The notes below the pieces were generated by a model. That model saw only the letters and a list, made by a program, of their open reading frames with translations, had not been told where the DNA came from and searched no databases. A program made the position numbers and the translations under genes. Positions 11,167-22,359 of a stretch of DNA of 64,000 nucleotides are shown piece after piece. Position 1 is the first letter of the stretch, and every line of letters starts with the position of its first letter. Origin of the DNA: Echinarachnius parma (taxonomy: Eukaryota; Echinodermata; Echinoidea; Clypeasteroida; Echinarachniidae); NCBI GenBank assembly GCA_037951105.1, contig JBAMJV010007490.1, positions 1 to 64,000 of the forward strand. The letters run 5' to 3'.

Positions 11167-11257
11167 CGCATAGCACATTTTTCTCCATGGGCATTACTAT
11201 GTTTGGTCACATGACGCTATGTAGACCAATCACTGAACAGGATTTCATTCATGTAGG

Positions 11258-11261
<4 letters not shown>

Positions 11262-11288
<27 letters not shown>

Positions 11289-11289
11289 A
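11262..11289. repeat. (TA)n microsatellite
   Basis: A pure TA dinucleotide run of about 14 units. No function is inferred. Confidence 0.9.
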
Positions 11290-11473
11290 CAATGAAATTC
11301 AATAAGAAGCTCCATGGAAAGATGTTTAAAGTTATATTTCGGCCATAGGCCTTTGTCAAACTGACAAATTTAATTCATGATAGCGTCAACAAAAACAAAA
11401 AGCGTATCCAAGGACGCCAAATTGTTTTGACGCGCAAAGCGCGGAAAGGGAGTATACGTCATAAAGAGAGGAG

Positions 11474-11540
11474 ATGGGGGGGGGGGGGGGGGGGGGAGGG
11501 GTGGGGGGGGGGGGGGGGAGAGGGAGGGGAAGGGAGGGGC
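11474..11540. repeat. Poly-G tract
   Basis: G runs interrupted by single A or T bases, followed by GGGAGGGGAAGGGAGGGGCC. It could form G-quadruplexes. The proline-rich ORF read from the other strand is a low-complexity artefact. Confidence 0.8.
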
Positions 11541-11830
11541 CGGGAGATAGATACATGTAGATAGATATATAGATAAAATAGAATGGGGTATACGATGTTT
11601 ACGTAGGTATAATAAGGGTGGTGGTGGTACAATATAATAATCATAAATAATATTAACACTTGACGTTATTACTGGGTAAACTGCAGTTGAATATTATGCC
11701 AATTAATAACCCATGACTACATGATGATACTTCACCAAATGCGTCATCAAGATCATTTCAGTAGTAGTACTGTAAATACAAATATGAGTGGTCAGGAAAA
11801 TTTAGACGAGGGAGGGGATCCTTGCCGGAA

Positions 11831-11915
11831 AGAACACACTACCTCATAGTGATCACACTGTGTTTCACAGTGTGGAGCACAATGTTAAATTCGAGCGTTT
11901 TCACAGTGTGAGGCG
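11831..11915. repeat. MITE-D fragment (CACAGTGTG family)
   Basis: GAACACACTACC is followed by several CACTGTG/CACAGTG words and GAGCGTTTTCACAGTGTG. The same arrangement occurs in the fold-back elements at 40003-40275 and 50034-50262, so this is one arm of that family. Confidence 0.6.
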
Positions 11916-12495
11916 GGAACATGCCTTTCCCTTTATTACCATTATCTTACATGTTTATGTTTTTCTAACATTGCTTACCGTCACGCAGACAGAACACGTG
12001 ATAATTACCTTGTCATTTCTGTCAACTGTAAAAATTAAGCATTTTCAAAATAAAAAGAAAAAAACCCTTAGTTGGCGTACCAATCTACGTTGCGCCAATG
12101 AGTGCATGTTCTAAAACGCTGGGCAGATTGCGGCGGCGTTAGTCTTCTTATTGCATATCGGCATGAAAGGTACGACTATTTTGAGCACTGCAGAGCTACG
12201 AGGCTTGTATTCAGGGACATTTTGATTTCCTTTATTGTAGTACATCGTGAACACATTTTGTCAAATCGAGGGTAAGTTTTAGGTGAACAATCGTATTCAA
12301 ATATCGATTGAATGTAAATTGTGTTGAAAATGGATACAAAAGTTGTTTGATAATTATCATACATTGATAAATGTGTATACATATTATTTCCTTGCTTGAT
12401 AATTCATACACGAAAATTAAGAATACACTTTTAAACCGTTGTTTAAAACCGGTGTCAAGCATTAATGTCAATTTATATTACGTAGTATCAATTAG
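11916..12495. other. Intergenic sequence, nothing recognised
   Basis: AT-rich sequence upstream of the MITE that precedes the first TRIM gene. No exon for the TRIM 5' leader could be placed with confidence. Confidence 0.4.
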
Positions 12496-13171
12496 TTAAA
12501 GGGGTAGTAAAGTTTTGGTAAGGCTGAACTTTAGTAACCAAACCTGGACATTAACATTATAAACTAATAGTTATTACTCCACCATGCTCGAAAGGTATAC
12601 AAAATTACAAACGACTAAGTAAAAAGCCTGTTATCTTTAAAAAAAGAGCCATTAAAACACAAGAGGGCGCTTTCTAAAAAGGCATTGGTTTCAACCATTT
12701 TTCATACAAAATAATGCATGTGAAATTGAAATAATCTATTGAAATAATGATTAAGTAGATAGATCATCAACAACTATTTAAAAAACGCTTTTGAAAATTT
12801 TTGAAAAAGTGTAAGCATTTTTTAAATTTTTTGAAAAAAAAAAAATCATCTAATTATTCTATTGAAATAATGATTAAGTAGATAGATCATCAACAACTAT
12901 TTAAAAAACGCTTTTGAAAATTTTTGAAAAAGTGTAAGCATTTTTTAAATTTTTTGAAAAAAAATCATCTAATTATTTGGGCCCCAAATAATTATAAGAT
13001 CAAATATATTTATTGATATTTCTGCCGTTTCTGGACCGATTTTGACCAAATAAAGTTTATTCTGCCATTAAAATTGCATGTTCTCTCAAATTCGACACTC
13101 AGTTTTTCATTATCTCACAAACAAATTGTGATGTGAAGCGCCCTCTCTACCAAAACTAACTACCCCTTTAA
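12496..13171 (+). repeat. MITE-A copy with internal duplication, just upstream of a TRIM gene
   Basis: Bounded by TTAA at 12496-12499 and 13168-13171. A ~115-bp internal stretch (ATAATGATTAAGTAGATAGA ... AAGCATTTTTTAAATTTTTT) occurs twice in tandem at about 12735-12838 and 12861-12960, making this copy longer than its relatives. Its right end is only 31 bp from the inferred splice acceptor of the TRIM gene, so it probably lies in that gene's 5'-UTR intron. Confidence 0.85.
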
Positions 13172-13179
13172 CGTTGTTT

Positions 13180-13203
13180 CTTGTATATCGGTTTCTTCTC
13201 AGA
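13180..13203 (+). promoter_or_regulatory. Candidate 3' splice site of a 5'-UTR intron
   Basis: TTTCTTCTCAG ending at 13202 is a good polypyrimidine tract plus AG acceptor, 14 bases before the ATG at 13217. No in-frame ATG precedes the coding start after the acceptor. This fits a leader intron ending just before a single coding exon, as is common for invertebrate TRIM genes. The upstream exon was not found. Confidence 0.5.
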
Positions 13204-13216
13204 CGATACAACCACC

Positions 13217-14302
13217 ATGAGCAGCATTGAACACATCGTGACCAGAAACCTGCAATGTGCGATCTGTCTGGAAGCTCTGACGGATCCCAAGCTACTCTCC
13301 TGTTCACACACCTTTTGCAAAGAATGTCTGTCGAAACTTATTTCCGTGCAAACTGCTCTGAACGTCATAACCTGCCCAGTCTGCCGCTGGGAAACACACG
13401 TCAAGAATAGCGATGTGTTAACACTCCCGACCAACGTGCCCCTGATGTCCCTTGTGTTTGGCATCAGGGACAGTGGACAGCTCTGTGATGTCTGTGAAGC
13501 GCAGCCTCCTGCCGTGCAGTTCTGCTGTGACTGTGAGAAGACCATGTGTAGCGTGTGCCATGGGAAGCACGATTCCTGGGAACCCAACCGCGAGCACCGC
13601 GTCGTTAGCGTCGAAGACATCAAGAAGGGGAACGTTGTTCTAGAGAGAAAGGTCCCTTGCAAGGACCATAAGCCTGGGGATACCGGCCACTTCTGCACGG
13701 ATGTCTGTTTGACTTGCAATAAGTTCATCTGTATGCGATGCCGAATGTTCACTCATGAGAAAAATGGACATTCCGCTGAGAGCGCCAAAGACTACGAGGA
13801 ACTGTTCACCGAGGAAGTCGCGTCCTTGAATGAGGAAGCCCAATCCACCATCTTGCTCATCAGACAACATGCAGAGTTTGCTGAAAAGGAACGAAAGGCA
13901 TCATTGAGGCATGTTGATGACGTGAAGAGTGGAATCCAAACTGCGCATCTTGAAACTGTCGAGAAGTTGAAGGAAAAGAAGGCGCGTCTGATCGCAAAAT
14001 GCGAAGCTCAGAGGACCAAGCTTCGCCAAGAATTCGAGGAGAAGAAAATTGATGCCGAACGCTTGATTTCCAGAACCGGATCTGCAAAAACGCTGGCTGG
14101 AAATGTCTCCCGCCTCCCATTAGACCATGTTTCTGTGGCACTTCGTGAGTCGCTTTGCAATGACCTGAAGACTTTGGTGGGCTTGGAAGACCCCAAAGAA
14201 TCAGAGCTACAGGACTTATCGCGTAGTGCAGCAAAACTTGAATTCGAGAAAGATGAAAAGCTCCAAAATGTAGAGCTGGGAAAAATACATTACAAATCAT
14301 AA
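13217..14302 (+). CDS. TRIM protein with RING, two B-boxes and coiled coil, no propeller
   Basis: 361-residue predicted E3 ubiquitin ligase of the TRIM class, acting in the cytoplasm or nucleus. The C3HC4 RING uses C14, C17, C29, H31, C34, C37, C53 and C56. B-box 1 spans about C90-H127 and B-box 2 about C148-H185. An acidic/basic, heptad-rich coiled coil follows at about 195-300. The protein stops after LGKIHYKS, which matches the linker just before the propeller in the paralogue at 55530-57440, so the whole C-terminal substrate-binding domain is absent. I chose the ATG at 13217 because its context (ACCACCATGA) is strong and it follows a splice acceptor. The 12 extra codons upstream begin with TTG. 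Identity to the other TRIMs is moderate, so this is an older paralogue. Without a propeller it may act as a partner or a dominant-negative through the coiled coil (inference). Confidence 0.9.
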   Translation: MSSIEHIVTRNLQCAICLEALTDPKLLSCSHTFCKECLSKLISVQTALNVITCPVCRWETHVKNSDVLTLPTNVPLMSLVFGIRDSGQLCDVCEAQPPAVQFCCDCEKTMCSVCHGKHDSWEPNREHRVVSVEDIKKGNVVLERKVPCKDHKPGDTGHFCTDVCLTCNKFICMRCRMFTHEKNGHSAESAKDYEELFTEEVASLNEEAQSTILLIRQHAEFAEKERKASLRHVDDVKSGIQTAHLETVEKLKEKKARLIAKCEAQRTKLRQEFEEKKIDAERLISRTGSAKTLAGNVSRLPLDHVSVALRESLCNDLKTLVGLEDPKESELQDLSRSAAKLEFEKDEKLQNVELGKIHYKS

Positions 14303-14376
14303 GCTTGTACATTTTGATGGTATAACATTTATCTTCTTTAATCCAATGATTTGTAAATATACAATTATGTTTAATA
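14303..14376 (+). other. Short 3' flank of the TRIM gene
   Basis: 74 bp separate the stop codon from the next MITE. There is no canonical AATAAA here, so the 3'UTR probably runs into or through the MITE at 14377-14889. Confidence 0.4.
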
Positions 14377-14889
14377 TTAAAGGGGTAGTTCGGTTTTGGT
14401 AAAGAGGGCGCTGCACGAAATAATTTTGTTGTGAGATAATGAAAAGCTGAATGTAAAATTTGAAAGAGCATACAATTTCAATGGCAGAATCAACTTTATT
14501 GATCAAAATCGATTTAGAAACGGCTGAAATATTAATAAGTATATCCAGTCGGAATAAATTTGGGCCCCAAATGTATAAAGTGTTTTTTCATAAATTTTCA
14601 AAAGAGCTTTTTAAATAGTTGTTGATGATCTCTCTATACATGTATAATCATTATTTCAACAAAACATCACATGCATTATTTGGTATGAAAAATGGTTCAA
14701 ACCAATGCTTTTCTAGAGAGCGCCCTCTTGTGTTTTGATGGCTCTTTTTGAATAATAACAGGCTTTTTACTTAGTCGTTTGTAATTTGTATACATTTAGA
14801 GATTGGTGGAGTGATAACTATCAGTTTGTAATGTGGAGGTTTTGGTTACTAAAGCTCAGCCTTATACCATAACTGTACTACCCCTTTAA
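14377..14889 (-). repeat. MITE-A copy, reverse orientation
   Basis: TTAA-bounded (14377-14380 and 14886-14889), with ends AGGGGTAGTTCGGTTTTGGT and the complement of AGGGGTAGTACAGTTATGGT. It carries the family's GGGCGCTGCAC and GGGCCCC motifs. It is inverted relative to the MITE-A at 12496-13171, so the TRIM coding exon sits between two inverted copies of one family. Confidence 0.85.
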
Positions 14890-14938
14890 TATGTTCATGT
14901 GCTATTGGTAGAATGTAAACCTTGTTTTGATTTATTCA

Positions 14939-15315
14939 TTAATGGATCTAGTAATTTTGCTGACATGTAGAAAAAATCATAGAGTGTTGGTGTATGTTTG
15001 TGATCTTATATGTCCACTTAGTATTGTGTGAAAATATTACGTTAAATGGATGTTATATGGCCGAGTAATTAGCGAAAGTGCAAAATTATATTTGTTCGCT
15101 CTAAGCACTGACTTTGTACACGGTTATAACTTTGATGTGGATGAAATTCAAACCGAACGCCTCAATCGTAAATATTTGTCGATGAAAGGACAATTCGACA
15201 AACTGAAACATGTTACATGTTTACTCTGGTATTACAAATACAACAAGGTGTGATGGAACCGCTAGAGTTTTATGTAAGTTTTGTGGATTTGGACAATGTT
15301 AAACGATCCCTTTAA
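14939..15315 (+). repeat. MITE-B copy
   Basis: TTAA-bounded element starting TTAATGGATCTAGTAATTTT and ending GTTAAACGATCCCTTTAA. It is collinear with the copies in block A through GGCCGAGTAATTAGCGAAA, GTACACGGTTATAACTTTGA and GGATTTGGACAATGTT. Confidence 0.8.
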
Positions 15316-18300
15316 GGTCCACCCGTATATCTTTCTTTTGTCGTATTTTGTGGGTAAAATATTTTGGAGATGTTTTGATATGTAATTAAATTATCATGTA
15401 TATTATGTTGCATATATGGCACACTGTGACTCCAGAACAACTGTCTACTGTACATTGGGCTAAATCAAATCTTTGGTCTGAAAACTAATGGACACCGCTG
15501 TTGGAGTGATAACATTCATCAGTTAGTTATTTTATCTTTCAAGTTGTACAAGTTTAAATATACATATATTTCATTCAACGGAGACCAGTTTAATCATTAG
15601 GCTTATATTGAAACAGCATCATCATAGAAGCAACGATGGTTATTTTAGGCTTTTATTTTCTTACTTGTGTCAAATGCGTGGTGGAAATGTTTGATCATAA
15701 TCATGATAATATTGTTGTTTTGTTATATCAGAATAGATATAGGTTTGTACTTCGTTATTCGTTTTCTTTACTCATACATTTAGTGTTACGATATATAATT
15801 CAGTTATAGTGTGGGATGTAAATTCGATTCAAATAATTTGTGACTCTCTTTCCTCAAACCCACAAAAAGTCGCCAGATATGTTTGTGTGCTATGAGCCAA
15901 AATGTGCGAATCATGCTAAAAAATGAAAATTTTGAACTTTACTTTTCCTGAAATTATAATCCTTCATCTGTCAACTGTCAAAATATGTAGTCTCAAAACA
16001 AAGCCAAAGCTGAGTTATGAGCAGTTTTCTAGACCATGTTTTTTCGGAGTTACTCATGTTTTGATAACAAATCTATTTGCAGAACGCTGCGAGACAATAG
16101 CCCTTCTGTCAGCTCACAGCTCTATGACCGGCCGTACTATGGCCCAGATTCGCACACGATCGCTGAACGCGGCCTGTGATTGGCTAATCGCGACACATAC
16201 CGGTTCCAGGTCAAAGTTTAGCTTTCATTAGATCCTGTTTCATGCGTTAAGCTCCCTTGTACTTCACCTTCACAAGGGATATAATGAAAGTTCCTTCGCA
16301 CTGCGCGCCTGAGTGATCGTAATCTTTAGAAGCTGTTTTCTCCTTATTCTGTTAAACTAGACTTGCTCACTCTCCTACCTTTAATCGCTTTTTTAAATAT
16401 GTTATGCTGGTCAAAATTTGTTAAGTTATATATCATATTAAAGCTTAGAGTATACTCTTTCAAAATATGTAAACAAGTCCAAACTCATTCTGGTCAAGTT
16501 TTTGTGGGTTTGACGGGACTGGGTCACATTTGTCTATAAGACATCCCAAATTCAAGTTATGATCAAGTATGTCTCGTTTTCAAACAAAAAAGTTGTAATC
16601 ATGAGAATTTGGTCGTTTAGATTTACAATGCTGCATTAAAACTAATTATTGAATATGTTTCATTCCATATTACCCTCAAGACCGCACATTTGCGAAGAAT
16701 TTAGTATAAAACAACAGTTATATATACTATTAGTTTGTATTTATCTTATATCATTATAATGTAATTATCAGTGTTTACCATGTACAAATAATTAATTAGT
16801 ATACAATGTATAATTAGCCATCTGAATGAAAGGGCAATACACATAATCTGTTGATTTGTAACTGTTGATTTGTACTTTAATGCACATAATATCTAAGTGT
16901 GGAATGAATCGTATAATTAATTAATGTACAATGTTAATTAAATTTGGGGAACTTTGGGGAACTTATCAAAAGCATATAGTTCTTACGCGGATGATTCGAA
17001 ACGTAGGTGATACATTTAAAAACAAAAATGTATTGCTCAACTTTTCAATTTCAATGCAGATTTTTTTTTTTGCATGTCGGGGGCGTTTCCAATACTGCTA
17101 TTTGACTTAAAACGCCTGTTTGCAACCGGGTCTAGTTGAGCTCTTTACAAGGAAGTCTAAGTTTTACCCATAACACGTACAAAATTGTGTCCGCATTGCT
17201 AACGGAGTAAAGTATAAACCATAATTACAAGTTATATCCGTAAAAAAATAAGAATCGTAACATGTCTTTACAGTATAATATCACATGTCATATTAACGAA
17301 TTTACATATTTGTATTCGAATTCTCGTTTTTACATTTATATATGATGTATCATAATCCATAAAACATTACGTCTTCCAGTACTATTTTCTAATTCAAATA
17401 AAACGTTTATATGATAACAATTGTCAACATGTCATTATTTGACATGGTTTTGTGCATGTGAGATTAGCTCTTGAGCACGTGCCTAAATAGTGTAATTTGT
17501 AGCACATAAATATACTGTAATAGCTCATGGAGCGGGATTTCCTTGTAAATGTAACGAAAAATCAAACAAATAAATGTCGTCAATGTGACTTTGTCTAAAA
17601 GAAACTAATAACTGTGTTGAGTGTTCATTTATTTCACGAAAACAATTGAGACCTATGACCTCTTGGTCGTCCAATTATTCAAGTATCATGTTTCAATTTA
17701 TTTGTCCATATGCAGATAAAAACAACAACTACAAAGTATACTCATTGAGTAAAATGTCAAATAAACAAAATAACATTTAGAAGATATAAAGTAAGTAAGA
17801 CATAGAAGGAAATAAGGATGATTGTATTTTTATCTAGCGTATGGAAGGTATTGTGGCAGAAATGTATTGACTTATAAAATGCCGATACCTAAACATATCA
17901 TGTTTATGTATGGAAAATATCAATACGAGAGCCGATACATTTAAACGTGTTTATGCGAATATATTCCCCTTATAAAATAATGATTATAACTAGACTTTCC
18001 TTTTAAATTTACGACTCTCCATCGTACCACCTGAACAACAAAGCATCAAGCTTCATTCCATTTCATATTCATACTTTACCATGCTCACTAAACTAGTACC
18101 TTTCAATAAAGTTGCTATCGTTTTCGTATTTATCAACTAGTTTGAATTTAGTTTTTCCTCCGATTAAATAATTTTACTGACAAAATTGCACGTCAGTCAT
18201 GTTTGGTGTGTTATTGGTGTGTTAATAATAATAATAATAATAGTCCTTTTTTTTATAAAGCGCAATCTTACAATTAAGTCTCAGTGCGCATACATGAAAA

Positions 18301-19284
18301 TGAGAGAGAAAATACAGCATGTCCCATAATTAATTACAACGGGACTTTCTGCAACAATAACTTTAAAGATAGTAGATCAATCAGAATGATATTTCAGGGT
18401 ATGAAACTATAACTTATTACCTACATCTTGCAGAAAACCCTATTCGATTTGCTTCAGTGGTCATGGAGAATGACGATCTTTTGTCAATCATGTCATGTGT
18501 CCATTTTTTGTTCATAACGCGTGAATACAATTGTGTTGATACAAACTAATAAGTTCTTGAATATAATCAGGTTATTTTTCCATGTATGCATTTGAACGTA
18601 AAAACTAAAATCTTAAACATAATTCGTTTATGTACAGGTAACCAATGTAAATTATACAAAAATAGTCTTACGGATTCAAATATTTTAGTACGTGTTATCA
18701 AGCGAGCAGCAGAATTTTGTATGTGTTGTACTTTACTTAATAACACCTCAGGTAAACCAAATAAAATGCTATTTTTTATTGTTGTTTCTGTATAGCTTTA
18801 TGTGTGTCGGTATGAACAGGGAAGTGAAGAAATTGTATTTGAACTAGCAATGGCTACATTTCCCTTTTAGAATATGACCAAATAATTTACCTATCAATGC
18901 CTACCCTGCCTCCCACATAATTATATTATAACCCATTTATGAACAATATACATGCATTTATGTGTTATTTGATGTGTGGTTGTGGCGCGAATGTATAAAA
19001 TTAATATAAAGCGCTTGAGTTCAACATCACACGCCCTGACTTAAAAACTTATCAAGTCTCAGGATGTATGACCATCAGCAAGGCATTTGATCTACTTTTT
19101 ATTTTTACCCAAGGCTGTTTTAGAGCATCTCGGGGTAATATGTTCCCCATGGTGTTGAGATGGTGCACATAATGTATGCAGGTATGAACTAAACCTGATG
19201 ATCAACAATACTGGCATTGCGCCTCGTAATAATGCACCTACAATGACTTAGTATACGTTGATGGACGCCCGCAGTATGTTACAT
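15316..19284. other. Intergenic region with no recognised gene
   Basis: About 4 kb of AT-rich sequence. A GC-richer patch at about 16085-16215 contains GTGATTGGCTAATCGCG, a CCAAT-type word, but has no gene on either side to serve. A TAATAATAA run lies at 18222-18242. Stretches at about 19000-19230, such as GGGGTAATATGTTCCCC and ATAAAGCGCTTGAG, resemble the SINE-like element at 40879-41096. No convincing exon was seen. Confidence 0.5.
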
Positions 19285-20110
19285 TTCCGTTACAAGCAAT
19301 TAAATCTACATAATATTCGACAACACCTTTCTATCAAACGCTCGTTAAGTGCGTCCACCATCATTCCACCCAAAGCTGGCCTAAAAGTACAATAAAACTC
19401 TGCCGTGAATCCATCATTACCCGGAGACTTGTTCATTTTTAATTCTTTCAAAGCATAATAACATGAATCTTTTGTCATTTTCCCTTCACAAAAATCTCGA
19501 CTTTCGTAACTTAATGTTATTGTATCATTTAAAAAGATATTAGGTTCTTTATCTAATTCGTTATCCCTTAATGCGTACAAATCTTCATGAAAATGTCTAA
19601 CTACCTTTCAAATGTCTTTCTTATTAGTAACAATTTCCTCATTGCCATTTTTTTCTCTAATAGCACCTTTTCTCTGATTATATTTCAAAAGTTGTTGTAT
19701 ATTTTCTTTTCCTTTCTCAACCCATGGTGTTCGAGATCGCACCCTCATACATTGACGGGAGTACTTTTATAATTGTTTCAAATTTATTTGTTTTAATTGC
19801 AATCTCATCACTCAAGATTCTAACGGGTGTAACCCACAATTGTGTTTCATTTCTCTTATTTCCTCTGCAGCTTTTGTCTGAGCCCTTTTATCGGACATTT
19901 AGTGACGCCAATATGTTTCTATTACATTAACAAATTCTTTATCCATACATAAACTGTTATTAAATTTCCAATAAGATTTTACCATACAAAATTAGCACAC
20001 GAGTTACTCATAATCTAAAACCACAGTGATCCGGAGTTATTGATACTAAAATATCACAATCCTTTATCTCCTTTTTCATTTAGACGAACTAAAAAATAGT
20101 CTAATTTTGT
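19285..20110 (-). pseudogene. LINE (L1/Tx1-like) ORF2 fragment, endonuclease to RT linker
   Basis: The - strand encodes a 96-codon piece with MNKSPGNDGFTAEFY, the conserved segment at the N-terminal edge of LINE reverse transcriptase, preceded by degenerate sequence in other frames. At about 19970-20000 the DNA matches 34500-34530, where the LINE endonuclease region is. The two fragments therefore come from one family in the same orientation. Frameshifts and stops throughout show it is dead. As the RT edge appears twice in the window, this fragment comes from a second LINE copy. Confidence 0.8.
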
Positions 20111-20410
20111 CTAAACCGTAATACGATAAATAATGCCAACATCGCACAAGAAATTTTGAGTTGCGTGCAATGTCAATGAGGGTTGAGGGGGTGACGTATT
20201 AAAAACACTTCGAACTCGTGAAGCCAAAAAGCAACGCGCACGTTCGAAGGCGATATCTCGAAATATAATTAATATATCGCAAATCTGATCATCGCATCGG
20301 AATCTGCACTATTTTCTCAATATGTGAGTACAATTTCAAGAAATATGAATGATTTTTAAGTCGTAAACGGTCGGAAATGTTTTAGGGTGCCGATGCGGGG
20401 GTCACTCAAT

Positions 20411-21401
20411 CATACAACTATACATCTATACATCTACGGTATAGATGTAAGGTTTTAACCAATCAGAGCGCAGGAAACCATACAACTATGCAACTGTGCA
20501 ACTAGACATCTATACATCTATACATCCATCGAATTTTGCGTGGATAGATGCATGTTCGAAGCGAGCGGGCCGAAGTGTCATTATTACGCACAACTATACA
20601 TGCATGCCCAAACTCGTATGGTTGTATAGTTTTAACCAATCACAATACAAGAAACTATACACAACTATGCAACTGTGCAACTGTACAACTATGCAACTAT
20701 ACATCTACTTGAATGGATGTATAGTTTTAACCAATCACAACACAGGAAACTTTACAACTATATAACTATGCAACTGTGCAACTATGCAACTATACATCTA
20801 CTCATAAAATATCGAATGGATGTATAGTTTTGACCAATCACAACACAATAACAGGAATTGAAAACAGCACCCGATATCTTTATCTCCCATACCACGGCGT
20901 ACACTAGAATTTAGAATGTATAGTTTCGTGTGTTGTGATTGGTTAAAACTATACATCCATATATTTTCTGAGTATAGGCCTATGTATAGTTGCACAGTTG
21001 CATAGTTGTATAGTTTCCTGCATTGTGATTGGTTAAAACTATACATCCATATATTTTCTGAGTAGATGTATAGTTGCACAGTTGCATAGTTGTATAGTTT
21101 CCTGCATTGTGTTTGGTTAAAACTATACATCCATTCGAGTAGATGTATAGTTGCATAGTTGTATAGTTTCCTGTATTATGATTGGTTAAAACCATGCAAC
21201 CATACGAGTTTGGGCATGCATGTATAGTTGTGCGTAATAATGACACTTCGGCCCGCTCGCTTCAAACATGCATCTATCCACGCAAAATTCGATGGATGTA
21301 TAGTTGCATAGTTGCACAGTTGTATAGTTGTATAGTTTCCTGCGCTCTGATTGGTTGAAACCGTACATTTATACCGTGGATGTATAGATGTATAGTTGTA
21401 C
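20411..21401. repeat. 1-kb fold-back element made of ACTATACATC and CCAAT-containing units
   Basis: The left arm (20411-20900) and right arm (20930-21401) are near-perfect reverse complements. Shared landmarks include CATGCATGCCCAAACTCGTA, AGCGAGCGGGCCGAAGTGTC and GCGTGGATAGATGCATG. Within each arm, units such as AACTATGCAACTGTGCAACT and TTAACCAATCACAACACAGG repeat several times. The many short ORFs here (reading YNYATVQLYI or similar) are repeat translations. The CCAATCA words match the NF-Y site, although they may simply be part of the repeat. Confidence 0.9.
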
Positions 21402-21539
21402 ATAATTATGTCATGTTTGGCCCGTCATACACGTCACACATGAATTGTTAGTGCGACTTCCGTGTTGATTTTACAGCGTATTGACTCAGCAGCTCTAAGG
21501 GCCCTTTTCTCGCGTCGCGGCCCAAATGATATGTTAGAG

Positions 21540-21990
21540 TACCCCGGTCTCCAGCTAATTTCTTCTCTTCCTTTTTATTTGTAATAATCTTTTCTTAATC
21601 TCCAAAGGAGTTGGTGGTTTATTTTCATTTTTACTGTCTATAAATATAATATATTTTATCGAAATTATTATATGATTTAATAACTGTTCCTTCCCTATGT
21701 TTAACTCAATTATTCCTATACATTTTACATTCCTATACCTTTCCAATTTATATTTTTAATCTCTACTAAATTAAATAGATTCCCACACTCTTCCCAAATT
21801 GGTTTTACTTTCTCACAAAGACAAAATAAATGCTCGTAAGTTTCTTCATATTTACCACAAAAAGAACATAAATTACTATTAACCATTCTAAATGTATATA
21901 AATGTAATTTAGTATATAAATGTAATTTAGTATATATAATATTATAAAGCATTTAAAATTGAAATTCTCGAAGCTTACTATTCAAAGTGC
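21540..21990 (-). pseudogene. LINE ORF2 C-terminal fragment with zinc knuckle
   Basis: Translated on -, it gives LREFQFKMLYNIIYTKLHLY followed by CSFCGKYEETYEHLFCLC, the Cys-rich motif near the C-terminus of L1/Tx1 ORF2 proteins. A short tandem slip (TAAATTTACATTTATATAC-type, twice) lies within it. It begins where the LINE piece ending at 27394 would continue. The two are probably parts of one element now separated by about 5.4 kb. Confidence 0.8.
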
Positions 21991-21998
21991 ATTTTCCA

Positions 21999-22042
21999 AC
22001 CGTGAGCCAACCGTGAGCCAACCGTGAGCCAACCGTGAGCCA
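21999..22042. repeat. 11-bp tandem repeat, four copies
   Basis: AACCGTGAGCC is repeated four times at the junction where LINE sequence stops. It marks one border of the insertion complex 21990-27393. Confidence 0.85.
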
Positions 22043-22359
22043 ACCAACAATACGAACACTTAAAAAAAAAAATTAGTAGGCTGCATGGTGTTACATATTC
22101 TACCCTTCCGTCATTCAAACGCTAAGCCCTATATATCCTATATCTTAAACCTAATCCTAAACTTATCATACCATACCCTATCCTATCCTATCGTCTTAAC
22201 AATATATAATGCAATCGACTTAGTATATATATCCTCATACATACTATGTACATTTGTTGTAGTTAGTAATTGCCGAGAGTAGATTATAAAATAATCAGCC
22301 TTTGAATCATTATTCATAAGACTATTATTCAGGTGTCATTTATAGTTTTATAAATTATA

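Noticed and set aside
13181..13216. Upstream start for the first TRIM at 13181
   Set aside because: The codon there is TTG and lies in the inferred intron before the acceptor at 13202. The ATG at 13217 has a strong context.
20496..21403. Cluster of 60-110 codon ORFs with YNYATVQLYI-like repeats
   Set aside because: They are read from the fold-back repeat units in several frames.
22140..22200. CCTAATCC/CCTATCCTAT run as possible telomere-like repeat
   Set aside because: The words are irregular and too few, with no TTAGGG/CCCTAA periodicity.
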